From Fidelibacterota bacterium (GTDB lineage: Bacteria; Fidelibacterota; UBA8477; JABMPR01), in NCBI GenBank assembly GCA_016784025.1, contig JADHVL010000023.1, positions 1 to 60,346 of the forward strand: a stretch of DNA of 60,346 bases, in the 5' to 3' direction. A model generated the notes under the pieces. It was not told the DNA's origin. It worked only from the letters and a program-made list of their open reading frames with translations, and made no database searches. The position numbers and the translations under genes were made by a program. Shown one piece after another: positions 51,483 through 60,082 of this stretch (position 1 is the first letter of the stretch; each line of letters begins with the position of its first letter).

Positions 51483-52118
51483 ATGAACATAGAATCTTGG
51501 AAACAAGCCTGGGAAACAAACAATATTGGATTTCACAAAAGTAAGCCTCACCCACAGTTAGTTAAGTACTTTGGGGAGTTAAATCTTATTCCAGGTAGTC
51601 GTGTATTTTTACCCCTGTGTGGTAAAACGCTGGATATAGCCTGGCTGCTTGCACAAGGTATGCAAGTGGTTGGCTCTGAAGCCAGCCAGCTTGCCGTGGA
51701 GCAACTCTTTCAGGAACTTGGACTGGAACCTTCCATAATGGAACGCAGCAATGGTTCATGTTTTAGCGCAGAAAATGTTACTGTTTACGTAGGTGATATA
51801 TTTGAATTGTCAGAGGATGATCTTGGTGAAATTGACGCTATCTATGACCGAGCTGCTCTGGTTGCTCTACCCATAGAACATCGGAAACTTTACACTAAAC
51901 TATTAGTAGATATTTCACGAGCTGCTCCACAGTTATTAATCACCTTTGAGTATGATCAAAACCTGAAAACCGGACCTCCCTTTTCAATTGATAGCGGTGA
52001 AATATATAGTCATTATAATAATACTTATGTCTGCACTCTGGTGGATAGCTACATGTTGCCAGCCGGGTTAAAGGGTTCAAGAGTTGCAACCGAAAATCTC
52101 TGGTTATTAAAAAAATGA
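51483..52118 (+). CDS. Thiopurine S-methyltransferase (TPMT) family methyltransferase
   Basis: A 211-aa SAM-dependent methyltransferase of the TPMT family. Motifs visible: WEHNIGFHKSKPHP-like start (NNIGFHKSKPHPQLVKYF), SAM site FLPLCGKTLDIAWLLAQG, and YDRAALVALP. Bacterial members methylate thiopurines, tellurite or selenium compounds. The stop codon is followed after 10 bp by the next gene's ATG. The real substrate is unknown; the sulfur island is far away, so no link is assumed. Confidence 0.85.
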   Translation: MNIESWKQAWETNNIGFHKSKPHPQLVKYFGELNLIPGSRVFLPLCGKTLDIAWLLAQGMQVVGSEASQLAVEQLFQELGLEPSIMERSNGSCFSAENVTVYVGDIFELSEDDLGEIDAIYDRAALVALPIEHRKLYTKLLVDISRAAPQLLITFEYDQNLKTGPPFSIDSGEIYSHYNNTYVCTLVDSYMLPAGLKGSRVATENLWLLKK

Positions 52119-52128
52119 GGGTATGATC

Positions 52129-52725
52129 ATGAATCAATATATTATTGTTTATGTTATGGGTATAATGTTACTGTCCTGTGCCCCGCAAGCCTCTTTCAAT
52201 GACCCACATGTGGCTAAACCTGAAGAATCTACCCACCACCAACTTCATCTGGATGCTCCACCAGAAACAGCATTGCTGGGTCAGCTTTTCGGTTCATGGG
52301 ACGCCTATCTGGTAAGTATGAACCGGGATGGATCATGGTCCAGCGACACAACTAATTACCAGTGGCAGTGGTACCCAATTTTAGATGGACATGCTATTCA
52401 GGATGATTGGATCAAACTTGAGGAAGGAGAGGATTCTGTGCCTGATTCGAAAGTGATGGGAACCAACCTCCGGATCTTCAATGCCCCAGAACAACAATGG
52501 CATATGGTCTGGATCGATAGGACTCAGCGCAAATCTCAGGTATATACTGCCGTTAATTCAGATAGTTCAGTCATCATGTCAGGAGAGAACGCCATGGGAC
52601 GCCCCGTCAGAAACACCTTTTTTAATATTAATCCAGATCACTTCGATTGGAAACAGGAGTGGACCTTTGACAATGGTACTTCCTGGGTTGTAGTTTCCAA
52701 AATCCAGTGCAAGCGGAAGGACTAA
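52129..52725 (+). CDS. Lipoprotein with DUF1579-like or unassigned domain
   Basis: About 198 aa. The start NQYIIVYVMGIMLLSCAPQA shows a lipobox with Cys. The body (about 50-198) is beta-rich, with GSWDAYLVSMNRDGSW, then WQWYPILDGHAIQD and MVWIDRTQRKS, a pattern like lipocalin-type DUF1579 proteins. The ATG at 52129 has GAGG 8 nt upstream; the ATG at 52123 has only 2 nt. It is just after the TPMT gene and may share its transcript. Function unknown. Confidence 0.6.
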   Translation: MNQYIIVYVMGIMLLSCAPQASFNDPHVAKPEESTHHQLHLDAPPETALLGQLFGSWDAYLVSMNRDGSWSSDTTNYQWQWYPILDGHAIQDDWIKLEEGEDSVPDSKVMGTNLRIFNAPEQQWHMVWIDRTQRKSQVYTAVNSDSSVIMSGENAMGRPVRNTFFNINPDHFDWKQEWTFDNGTSWVVVSKIQCKRKD

Positions 52726-52821
52726 CTACGGGTTTCAAACACATCCATTGCTGGAGAACGTGAACTTTGTCTTATGAGAAGTAAGCCTCACTGCTTGGTG
52801 AAATTCTAATTGGACAATAAT

Positions 52822-53262
52822 TTAGGCTGATTTTTTCTCGGCCAGAGTCTTCAAAGCTTCATTCATTGATTTCAGAGAATCTGGTACAAATCCTTCCAGC
52901 TTACTCCAAAAAAGGGAGACCATGAGGCCAGAAAAGTGCTCTGTATTGACCAACTTGGTACCATCACCTGCAGATTCCAACCCAAAGCTTCTGTCGTTGG
53001 TCATAAGAAAACCAGCCATCATGACCGCTCTCCACCGAAAGGATCGTGGGGCTTCAAAGGTGGTGATATCAGCAGAATATTTTTGACCATTCTTGCCATC
53101 AGGACCCGCCATGGTAAGGCTGATTTTAGAGCCCAGTGTGGCTGTGCCGCTTGCTTGATTCACAGTGGGATTCCAATCGGACCACTTATCAAAGGCCATG
53201 AGGATATCCCAAACTTCATTCTGGGGGGCATTAATTTCGATTTCAGTTCTAATTTCACGCAT
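52822..53262 (-). CDS. SRPBCC-fold (START-like) protein
   Basis: A 146-aa protein of the polyketide cyclase/SRPBCC superfamily, a lipid or hydrophobic ligand-binding fold. The family opening IEINAPQNEVWDILMAFDKW and the closing FVPDSLKSMNEALKTLAE are typical. Catalytic function cannot be assigned. It converges on the lipoprotein gene, with 96 bp between them. Confidence 0.8.
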   Translation of the reverse strand: MREIRTEIEINAPQNEVWDILMAFDKWSDWNPTVNQASGTATLGSKISLTMAGPDGKNGQKYSADITTFEAPRSFRWRAVMMAGFLMTNDRSFGLESAGDGTKLVNTEHFSGLMVSLFWSKLEGFVPDSLKSMNEALKTLAEKKSA

Positions 53263-53440
53263 ATTTTCACCTCTTAACCTTTTATTTCCTTTAGCTTAAA
53301 ATAAATCTTCTTTTATACCATGACTATTTTTGTCCTGTATATGCTAAAGAACCCATTTCGTCTCTTTCCAAGCTGATGAATTCCTTGATTAAAAAACATG
53401 GACGGCTAGTTTCTCGTTAACTGAACTGAAGGAGTTTATA

Positions 53441-53827
53441 GTGTCCAATCAACTTGAAAGAAATAAACAGAATGTTCTGGCCTTTTATGCTATGGTATTC
53501 AATGAGGGGAATCCCGCAGAAGCTGTAAGTACATATGTTGGCAAGGAATACATCCAGCATAATCCTCTGGTTGCTGACGGAACGGCTCCTTTTATCGAAT
53601 ATTTTGAACGAATGGCTAAGGAGTGGCCAGGCAAACGAATCTTCTTTGAGAGGGTAATAGCCGAAAATGAGATGGTTGTGGTCCATTGTCGTCAGGAATG
53701 GCCAGGTGACAGCGACTATGCCACAATCGATATATTCAGACTTGATGAGGATGGTAAAATTGCTGAGCACTGGGATGTGATGCAAGTAGTCCCAGACGAG
53801 TCAAAGCACAGCAATACAATGTTTTGA
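53441..53827 (+). CDS. NTF2/SnoaL-like protein
   Basis: A 128-aa protein with the SnoaL/NTF2 pattern: NKQNVLAFYAMVFNEGNPAE, then YIQHNPLVADG and FRLDEDGKIAEHWDVMQ. Such proteins are small ligand-binding or isomerase folds. The start is a GTG with GAAGGAG 7 nt upstream. It is followed by a small membrane protein gene 31 bp on, so likely co-transcribed. Confidence 0.8.
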   Translation: MSNQLERNKQNVLAFYAMVFNEGNPAEAVSTYVGKEYIQHNPLVADGTAPFIEYFERMAKEWPGKRIFFERVIAENEMVVVHCRQEWPGDSDYATIDIFRLDEDGKIAEHWDVMQVVPDESKHSNTMF

Positions 53828-53858
53828 TTCCAAATGGATAGATTTGAGGGAGGATTAG

Positions 53859-54248
53859 ATGAAGAACCTGTTAGTCCTAGATGCGCTGGTAAATTTACTG
53901 TTGGGGATACTTATCCTGCTGCTTCCGCTGGGACGGCTCAACTTCCTGGGGTTACCAGAGGTTGATACCTATTTTTATTCCTCCATTCTCGGTGCTGTCA
54001 TCTTTGGGATTGGTTTGGCGCTGATGCTTGAGATTTATAGTAATAAATGGAGAGTGAGAGGGTTGGGAATAGCGGGAGCTATTGCTATCAATTTGTGTGG
54101 GGGAACGGCTCTGTTAGTCTGGCTTTTGTTCCTTGATATGAACATTGATGTGGTTGCTAAAGTCGTCCTTTGGATTCTCTGTGTAATAGTTCTGGGAGTG
54201 GGGGTGATCGAACTAAAATCAGTAACCTCAGCTCGCAGCAAATCTTAA
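53859..54248 (+). CDS. Small membrane protein, four helices
   Basis: A 129-aa hydrophobic protein with four predicted helices and no recognised domain. GAGGGAGG is well placed before the ATG. Its transcript should end at the hairpin 54265-54293. Confidence 0.6.
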   Translation: MKNLLVLDALVNLLLGILILLLPLGRLNFLGLPEVDTYFYSSILGAVIFGIGLALMLEIYSNKWRVRGLGIAGAIAINLCGGTALLVWLLFLDMNIDVVAKVVLWILCVIVLGVGVIELKSVTSARSKS

Positions 54249-54264
54249 ATGTTCTCAACCATAA

Positions 54265-54293
54265 AAAAGCAGCCGAATCAATCGGCTGCTTTT
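54265..54293. terminator. Bidirectional intrinsic terminator
   Basis: AAAAGCAGCCGA (54265-54276) pairs perfectly with TCGGCTGCTTTT (54282-54293) around a 5-nt loop. T-runs are present on both strands. It lies between convergent genes ending at 54248 and 54313, so it serves both. Confidence 0.92.
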
Positions 54294-54312
54294 CATATTC
54301 TCATTTAACTAC

Positions 54313-54951
54313 TTATCTCAACTTAAAATCAATGGGGATTTCCACCCAAACAAGCACTGGTTTATCCCTTTGATAGGCTGGCTCGAAGGGAGTTTGAAGC
54401 ACAGCCGCCATTGCAGCCTCGTCCAAGCCAGTTCCAGGCAAGCCTTCTAAAATTTTAACCTCCTTGATTATACCATCTTTACCGATCAAGGCTTTAACGA
54501 TGACTTTCCCTTCCTGTCTGGCTTCGATGGCTATTGGAGGATAAACTACATATTTGCCAATCGCACCCCAACCGCCTACTGGAAACGGTTTTACCTCTAC
54601 CTTCTCGAAGGGTACGGTAGGGTCTTGGTGTGGTGGAGCTTCTTTAAAATATTTATATTGATCTAGACCGACAAAAATCTCCTCCATTGCAACATCAACA
54701 TCCTCAATCTCTGATTCTACTATTATTCCAGGTCGCAGTGGTTCCGCAACTTCAGGGGGTTGAAGTGTTGCTGGAATATTGATCATTTCAACCGGAGGCG
54801 GTACATATGCTTTTTCCATGATCACTTTGTCACCAAAATCGGGGATACTATAAAAGGAAATAATGGCAACCAGGAGTGTGACCATTGCACCAATTTCAAT
54901 GTGTTTGCGTTCTTGATTTTTTACCGATACCCATGGATACTGTGTCAACAT
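54313..54951 (-). CDS. TonB-type energy transducer, copy 1
   Basis: A 212-aa TonB-family protein: an N-terminal membrane anchor (IGAMVTLLVAIISFYSI, about 22-40), a periplasmic proline-containing linker with acidic stretches, and a C-terminal TonB domain (YPPIAIEARQEGKVIVKALI and LDEAAMAAVLQTPFEPAYQR). It passes inner-membrane proton-motive force to outer-membrane transporters. It is similar to the next TonB (55298-55945) but stands as a separate unit, separated by 346 bp and a terminator. Confidence 0.88.
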   Translation of the reverse strand: MLTQYPWVSVKNQERKHIEIGAMVTLLVAIISFYSIPDFGDKVIMEKAYVPPPVEMINIPATLQPPEVAEPLRPGIIVESEIEDVDVAMEEIFVGLDQYKYFKEAPPHQDPTVPFEKVEVKPFPVGGWGAIGKYVVYPPIAIEARQEGKVIVKALIGKDGIIKEVKILEGLPGTGLDEAAMAAVLQTPFEPAYQRDKPVLVWVEIPIDFKLR

Positions 54952-55297
54952 TTTTCACCTCCAGATAGTTAAAATTCGTCTCGCTTTCTTACTGGCCCTC
55001 CTTCTGCCCCTTTGAAATGGATTCTATTATCAATTACCGAACCATGAGTCGAATATTCGACCTGTGAGTAATGTAATACATAGTTTTGGTAAATATCAAG
55101 GGTGAATTTGAATGAATTAAGGGGAAGGAATTATTCAATTTAGCAGGGATAAATGCAGTATCTTCTCCTACAAGGACAGTGATATAACCTCTGATTTCAT
55201 CAGGTTGAACTCGTATTTATCAGAATAATTTATAGTCGTGCTAAAAAAAAGACCGGATAAAAATCCGGTCTTTTGGTAATACTAGGATATAGGTTTT
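54952..55297. other. Intergenic region between two TonB genes, holding a terminator
   Basis: No gene is seen. The only clear element is the hairpin at 55247-55274. The rest should carry the promoter for TonB copy 1, for which no good match was found. Confidence 0.5.
55247..55274 (-). terminator. Terminator of the exbB-exbD-exbD-tonB operon
   Basis: AAAAGACCGGAT (55247-55258) pairs with ATCCGGTCTTTT (55263-55274) around AAAA, followed on the minus strand by a T-run. It lies 24 bp past the TonB copy 2 stop. Confidence 0.88.
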
Positions 55298-55945
55298 TTA
55301 GCCGTTTTTAAGACGGAATACAACAGGTACGGATATTCTTACCGTTACTGGTTTATCACGTTGATAAGCTGGTTTCCATTTGATGGTTTTAATGGCATCC
55401 ATGGCTGCTTCATCCAGACCTGTTTTGGGAATACCTTTAAGAATAATGGTTTCCTTGACACGACCATCTTTCCCAATGGTAGCCTGTACAATAACAGTTC
55501 CTTCGATACCAGCTTCTCGAGCGATCTCAGGATAGACTACAGCCTGCTGAATGGCACCATAACCACCCATGGGCTCTGGTGGTTCATCATAAGCGATGAA
55601 AATCACGTTGCTTTCAGGCGGTGGTGGTGGTTCGTCCAGAATTTCAAAGTCTTCAAGGTCAGTTTCTTCAATCGTGAAATCTTCATCGATTTCTTCATCC
55701 TCAGATTCAATTGGAATGGAAGGACGTGCAGGTGGTGGTGGCTTGTCAAACTGTTGAGTTTCCGGTGGAATCTCAATGTTCTCAATTGGAGCCACATAAG
55801 CCTGCTCTTGAAGTTCTTCAGTTTCAAACTTTGGAACCGCAAACAGAACCATAGTGAACAGCAACAGCACGACGATAGCACCAATTTCAAGATACTTTCT
55901 GTGCTGCAGTTTGACCGAGATATGTGGATGTTGTTGTTCTAGCAT
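55298..55945 (-). CDS. TonB-type energy transducer, copy 2
   Basis: A 215-aa TonB-family protein. It has a membrane anchor (EIGAIVVLLLFTMVLFAVP), an unusual acidic proline-rich linker (KPPPPARPSIPIES, then a run of Asp/Glu, then DEPPPPPES) and a C-terminal TonB domain (YPEIAREAGIEGTVIVQATI, LDEAAMDAIKTIKWKPAYQR). It is the last gene of the ExbB-ExbD-ExbD-TonB set, 4 bp after the second ExbD. The terminator at 55247 ends the unit. Confidence 0.92.
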   Translation of the reverse strand: MLEQQHPHISVKLQHRKYLEIGAIVVLLLFTMVLFAVPKFETEELQEQAYVAPIENIEIPPETQQFDKPPPPARPSIPIESEDEEIDEDFTIEETDLEDFEILDEPPPPPESNVIFIAYDEPPEPMGGYGAIQQAVVYPEIAREAGIEGTVIVQATIGKDGRVKETIILKGIPKTGLDEAAMDAIKTIKWKPAYQRDKPVTVRISVPVVFRLKNG

Positions 55946-55949
55946 AATC

Positions 55950-56357
55950 CTACTCCCTCGGTTTGGCTGAATAGTTAAGTTTTAGCGCATTCGCTTCTCT
56001 GAGCTCCTGGTGAATATCAGTAATGATTGCCATCTCGGTCTGTCTATCAGCTTTTAAAGAAGCTGTCATCTGAGGATCAGCAAGAATCTTGTCATACATG
56101 ATGGTACGGATTTTTCCAATGGTAACAATCTGATCGTCAATGGAAATAGTACCTTCAGAGGTAGCCCAGATATGGGAAACGTGCTTGTTTCCTTCCAGTT
56201 TGGCAATTTTTTTTGCTTCTGGTAGAATCAATTTCAGACCTTGAAACTCACGCAGAACCGTGACCACCATGAAGAAAATCAGCAACATGAAGATGATATC
56301 AGGAAGGGAGGATGTTGGAATCCCGGCCTCGATTTTTATTTTTCTTTTTAAACGCAT
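55950..56357 (-). CDS. exbD: ExbD/TolR-family biopolymer transport protein, copy 2
   Basis: A 135-aa protein with a single transmembrane helix near residues 22-40 (SLPDIIFMLLIFFMVVTVL), where the Asp of SLPDI is the proton-path residue. It forms the energy-harvesting complex with ExbB and TonB. It is 3 bp after the first ExbD and 4 bp before TonB, so tightly coupled. Confidence 0.9.
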   Translation of the reverse strand: MRLKRKIKIEAGIPTSSLPDIIFMLLIFFMVVTVLREFQGLKLILPEAKKIAKLEGNKHVSHIWATSEGTISIDDQIVTIGKIRTIMYDKILADPQMTASLKADRQTEMAIITDIHQELREANALKLNYSAKPRE

Positions 56358-56360
56358 GAT

Positions 56361-56777
56361 CTAACTCTCCGGATCAGCAATAGAAATACGTGTGGCACTG
56401 GCCTGCTTAAGCTGGTCAATCACCACAATGTAGTCCTTGTACTTGCTGGTTGCCGCCGTTTTGACAGAAAAAATCATCTTGTCATTGGTTGCCAACGATC
56501 TCTTAGCGAAATGCTTTAGCTCACGAACATCGATTACCTGGATGTCTCCCTCGTGACTCACTGCGATCTTACCAGAAGCATTCACAAGAATATTGGTAAT
56601 ATTCTTGGGATTCACTTCCGTGGTATTGCCCTTCTCTGGAAGCACCATGCCCAGACCTTTGTCCATGTCAATAGTCGTGGTCACCAGGAAAAAGAGCAGC
56701 AGCATAAACACAATATCCGGGAGGGATGCTGTGGGAATTTCACCACCACTTTTATTTCTTTTTTTCTTTACTAGCAT
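56361..56777 (-). CDS. exbD: ExbD/TolR-family biopolymer transport protein, copy 1
   Basis: A 138-aa protein with the same architecture: a helix with SLPDIVFMLLLFFLVTTTI and the conserved Asp, then a periplasmic domain. Two different ExbDs in one operon are usual in the Bacteroidetes-like layout. It follows ExbB by 29 bp. Confidence 0.9.
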   Translation of the reverse strand: MLVKKKRNKSGGEIPTASLPDIVFMLLLFFLVTTTIDMDKGLGMVLPEKGNTTEVNPKNITNILVNASGKIAVSHEGDIQVIDVRELKHFAKRSLATNDKMIFSVKTAATSKYKDYIVVIDQLKQASATRISIADPES

Positions 56778-56806
56778 AGTATCAGCTAACCCCGGTTATG
56801 GTGTTA

Positions 56807-57418
56807 TTATTTCTTCTCCAGGTTCTCGATAGTATCGATAAGATCCAGGGAAGATTCTTCCATTTTGATAATCAGTTTATCGATCATGAATGTGAAAGTA
56901 TTCTGAGCGAACTGAATGATCATAGCTACAACCAAACCAAAGAGAGTTGTCAACAATGCCATAGAGATACCAACAGCAACAAGGGCTGGCTGGATATCGT
57001 TTGCAGCTGCGATTGAATCAAAGGCCTGTACCATACCGAAAACCGTTCCGGTAAAACCAAGCATAGGTGCCAGTGAAACAACTGTGGACAACCAGATCAT
57101 GTTATTCTCAAGGAATGACATTTCGATTGAACCAGCACTTTCAATAGCTTTTTCAACTGCGAGAGTACCACGATCTGCTCTGGAAAGACCAGCAAGATAA
57201 ATCGCAGGTACCGAACCAGGAGTCGAACGACAAACTTCCATCGCGGCTTCAACACCCTGTTCTTTTAATGTTACATCAATTTGTTTCAAGAAAGATTTAG
57301 TCTGCATCGTTGTTTTCATCAAGCTGATCAAGCGCTCAACAACAAAAACGAGTCCAAAAATAAAAACCCCAAGAATTGGCCACATAAAGGGCCCACCGTT
57401 ATAAAACCACGCAACCAT
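56807..57418 (-). CDS. exbB: ExbB/TolQ/MotA-family proton channel protein
   Basis: A 203-aa inner-membrane protein with three transmembrane segments (about residues 8-28, 108-130 and 150-175). The family motif LGFTGTVFGMVQAFD is near residue 118. It pairs with two ExbD proteins and TonB downstream. A strong TAGGAGGT site precedes the ATG, the best in this region. The family symbol is by domain, since TolQ homologues are hard to split by sequence alone. Confidence 0.9.
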   Translation of the reverse strand: MVAWFYNGGPFMWPILGVFIFGLVFVVERLISLMKTTMQTKSFLKQIDVTLKEQGVEAAMEVCRSTPGSVPAIYLAGLSRADRGTLAVEKAIESAGSIEMSFLENNMIWLSTVVSLAPMLGFTGTVFGMVQAFDSIAAANDIQPALVAVGISMALLTTLFGLVVAMIIQFAQNTFTFMIDKLIIKMEESSLDLIDTIENLEKK

Positions 57419-57549
57419 TCGGTATTACCTCCTAATCCTGTATAATTTTCAACTTGATCTGACCAAGCGCATAATCATAGTTTCATACGTCTCTAAAGTC
57501 AATCAAATTCCAGCTCAGTCCTAGAGTTTCTAGGCTCTCTAAACACTTT

Positions 57550-59145
57550 TTATAAATAATCTGCAGCCTCGGCAATTTCACGAGCCTTTTTAAAGTGCTG
57601 ACGAGCTTCCTGAATTTGATTATCCATTTGCGTCCTCACCTGATATTGCTCGTTTCGTCCCCAGAGCTTTGCTGCAAGTTCACTCTTAATGTAGTAACGT
57701 ATTGTCACATCATCCTCGCGGATTTTTTCCTCATCCAGTTCAAGATCTTCAATGGCCAATATCTTCTCGTAAACCTCGTTCATCAGAGATTCGTCAACTG
57801 TGTAGGTCTTATAAAAGCTGTCCCAATCCTTTCCTAACTCAGGATGGATGGCAGCATAGTCGGAGGCAATTTTGAAGAAAAACCGGATATCATGTCGTCT
57901 AACCTTGGCCAGGTCACGAGAAATCGTGGCCGGTTCTCCAAGTGAAACGTCAGGTGCAATACCACCCCCACCATAGACCGAGCGACCCATCTTAGTTTTG
58001 AATATCGGTCTATCTTCCAGGGCCGTTGTATCTTGACCGTAGTCATTTTCATATAGCTCGGCATAATAATCTTGAGCTTCACCCTGCTCATATTCACGCT
58101 GAATTAAGCGGCCGCTTGGCGTGTAATATCGGGCCACCGTTACTCGAACAGCAGATCCGTCACGAAGTGGATATTGACGCTGAACCAAGCCCTTTCCAAA
58201 GCTGGTCTCTCCCACTACAATACCACGATCAAGATCTTGCAATGCTCCAGCTAAAATTTCGCTGGCAGATGCTGATCCACGATTGATCATGGCAATGATA
58301 GGCAGTTTAAAAAAGGTGGGCTTATGCTTTGAGTACATTTCCTCATTAGCATTTTTTAGGCGACCTTTGGTGGATAGAATTTTTTCACCGCCAGGTAGGA
58401 TATGGTCAACAATCTTGATAACCTCATCCATGTAGCCACCACTATTATTTCTCAAATCAATAATAAGGCGCTCCATCCCTTGATCCTGAAGCTCTGAAAT
58501 GGCAGTAATAACTTCGCTGGATGTTGTGGATGAAAACCGATTCAACAAAATGTAGCCTGTACCATCATCCATGACAAATTTCGCCAGCACGCTATAAATA
58601 GGAATCTTGTCGCGGTAAATGGTCACAGGAATCAGTTCAGTTTCACCCAGTCTGGCAATCTCCAGATCAACCCTTGAGCCCTTGGGGCCACGTAGCTTAT
58701 CAAAAACACCATCCCTGGTAATCTTATAAGCAGAAGCTTCATCAATTTTAACGATCTGATCTCCAGGATGGAGCAATCCATCTGAAGGAGATCCAACAAT
58801 GGGTGTAATCACTGTGATATAGTCATCAATGATATCAAATTCGATACCTATGCCTTCAAAATTCCCGCGGAAACTTTCATTAATCTGACCCATGCGATCT
58901 GCACCGATATATACTGAATGGGGGTCGAGGGCTTCCATGAGACCATTTTGGGCACCAATCATGGTTTTGTCCCAGTCAACATCTTCAACATAATTTGTGT
59001 TGATGATTTTGACCATGTCCTGGAAATCTCTCCATTTATCGTAAAAATCGCTGCCCTGGGCAAACAATGCCTGTCCTGGGGGGCTCAACGCAAACACGCC
59101 AAGCAGGATGAGGGAGACAACGGTAATGTGTTTTAGAATCTTCAT
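57550..59145 (-). CDS. C-terminal processing protease (S41, CtpA/Prc family)
   Basis: A 531-aa periplasmic serine protease: signal peptide (HITVVSLILLGVFALSPPGQ), a PDZ domain (about 95-165, IVGSPSDGLLHPGDQI), then the S41 core. Catalytic Ser is in NRGSASASEIL (about 288) and Lys in GETSFGKGLVQ (about 313). The C-terminal helical tail (about 430-530) is charged. It trims protein C-termini in the periplasm. The ribosome-binding site is weak. It sits upstream of the ExbB operon and could be separate. Confidence 0.93.
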   Translation of the reverse strand: MKILKHITVVSLILLGVFALSPPGQALFAQGSDFYDKWRDFQDMVKIINTNYVEDVDWDKTMIGAQNGLMEALDPHSVYIGADRMGQINESFRGNFEGIGIEFDIIDDYITVITPIVGSPSDGLLHPGDQIVKIDEASAYKITRDGVFDKLRGPKGSRVDLEIARLGETELIPVTIYRDKIPIYSVLAKFVMDDGTGYILLNRFSSTTSSEVITAISELQDQGMERLIIDLRNNSGGYMDEVIKIVDHILPGGEKILSTKGRLKNANEEMYSKHKPTFFKLPIIAMINRGSASASEILAGALQDLDRGIVVGETSFGKGLVQRQYPLRDGSAVRVTVARYYTPSGRLIQREYEQGEAQDYYAELYENDYGQDTTALEDRPIFKTKMGRSVYGGGGIAPDVSLGEPATISRDLAKVRRHDIRFFFKIASDYAAIHPELGKDWDSFYKTYTVDESLMNEVYEKILAIEDLELDEEKIREDDVTIRYYIKSELAAKLWGRNEQYQVRTQMDNQIQEARQHFKKAREIAEAADYL

Positions 59146-59335
59146 AACTTTATGCTAATCCTTGTTTCTTGCCAAGGTTCCTGTTTTTAATCACGGCGTA
59201 TAAAATAACGGCGACATTGATTTGATGAAAGCACCCATTTGCGCGTTACGCTATAATAATACACATTTCAATAACGTTATGGGGAATCGATTCTGTGGTA
59301 AGGACACTGAAGAGTTAAGCGTCCATTTAGATCGG

Positions 59336-60082
59336 TTAAAGGATAACGTACAGCTGGAAACGAAAGAAAAGTGCTCTTAAGGCCACTTCTTTTGAATCTG
59401 GAATAGTTTTATTGTGGTAGAGTTTCCAGCTGCCTGCAGAAGCGACCTGCTCATTCCAACCTGCAATGGTTTTGAATCCCATTGAACGAGAAATGTCAAA
59501 GCGCATTCCTAGATAAGGCTGGATAACTGGCGTCCAGGCAGACAACTCGAAAGCTTTGCGAGCGGTAGTACCAGCTATGATTTCATCCCAGCTTTCATTT
59601 CCAGGTGACGAGCTTGCAACCAGAGAAGCCTGGCCAAGCCCAAACATGGAACCACCCAACAATTTGAGGCGGGAACGGGAGTGGGTATTGAATTCTGCTG
59701 TAATACCGACACTACTCAACACAAAATTTACCGTAAAGTCAACATCTGCAGCATCCTGGGCTGAGGCGATGTATTCACCCTGTCCAGCATACATACCAAT
59801 GGTCCAGTGAGGGGTAACTTCACCAAAGCCTTCGAAACCAGTCACAACCATTCCATTACTATTTATACCTGCTACCTCAGCAGCATCAGAAATATCAAAG
59901 TCAGCAGTAAAATTGCTTAACAAACCAAAGGCAGTCTGATCCAGATCAAGTGAAATCATATAGGAAAAGGCAGGGCCGATGGCACCGTGCAGAACGGTTT
60001 GACCTTCGGCAAATTGTGCCTGAACCGAACCCGTAACCAAGACAGTAGATAAGAATATGTTTAACCATGGTTTCATTTTCAA
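59336..60082 (-). CDS. Exported protein, probable outer-membrane or surface beta-rich protein, unknown function
   Basis: 248 aa. A signal peptide (PWLNIFLSTVLVTGSVQA) ends in a signal peptidase site before QFAEGQ. The mature part is rich in alternating hydrophobic strands and ends in a strand (FFRFQLYVIL), as in beta-barrels; it includes GWNEQVASAGSWKLYH. No known domain was recognised; a DUF6588-like or porin-like fold is a possibility. GGAGG is well placed before the ATG. Confidence 0.6.
   Translation of the reverse strand: MKMKPWLNIFLSTVLVTGSVQAQFAEGQTVLHGAIGPAFSYMISLDLDQTAFGLLSNFTADFDISDAAEVAGINSNGMVVTGFEGFGEVTPHWTIGMYAGQGEYIASAQDAADVDFTVNFVLSSVGITAEFNTHSRSRLKLLGGSMFGLGQASLVASSSPGNESWDEIIAGTTARKAFELSAWTPVIQPYLGMRFDISRSMGFKTIAGWNEQVASAGSWKLYHNKTIPDSKEVALRALFFRFQLYVIL

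Noticed and set aside
53417..53785. 122-aa minus-strand open frame over the SnoaL-like gene
   Set aside because: The plus-strand frame has a family match and a good ribosome-binding site; this one has neither.
55361..55942. 193-aa open frame on the plus strand, opposite TonB copy 2
   Set aside because: It is an antisense shadow of the TonB reading frame, is rich in Phe and Trp from reversed GAA/CCA codons, and has no domain.
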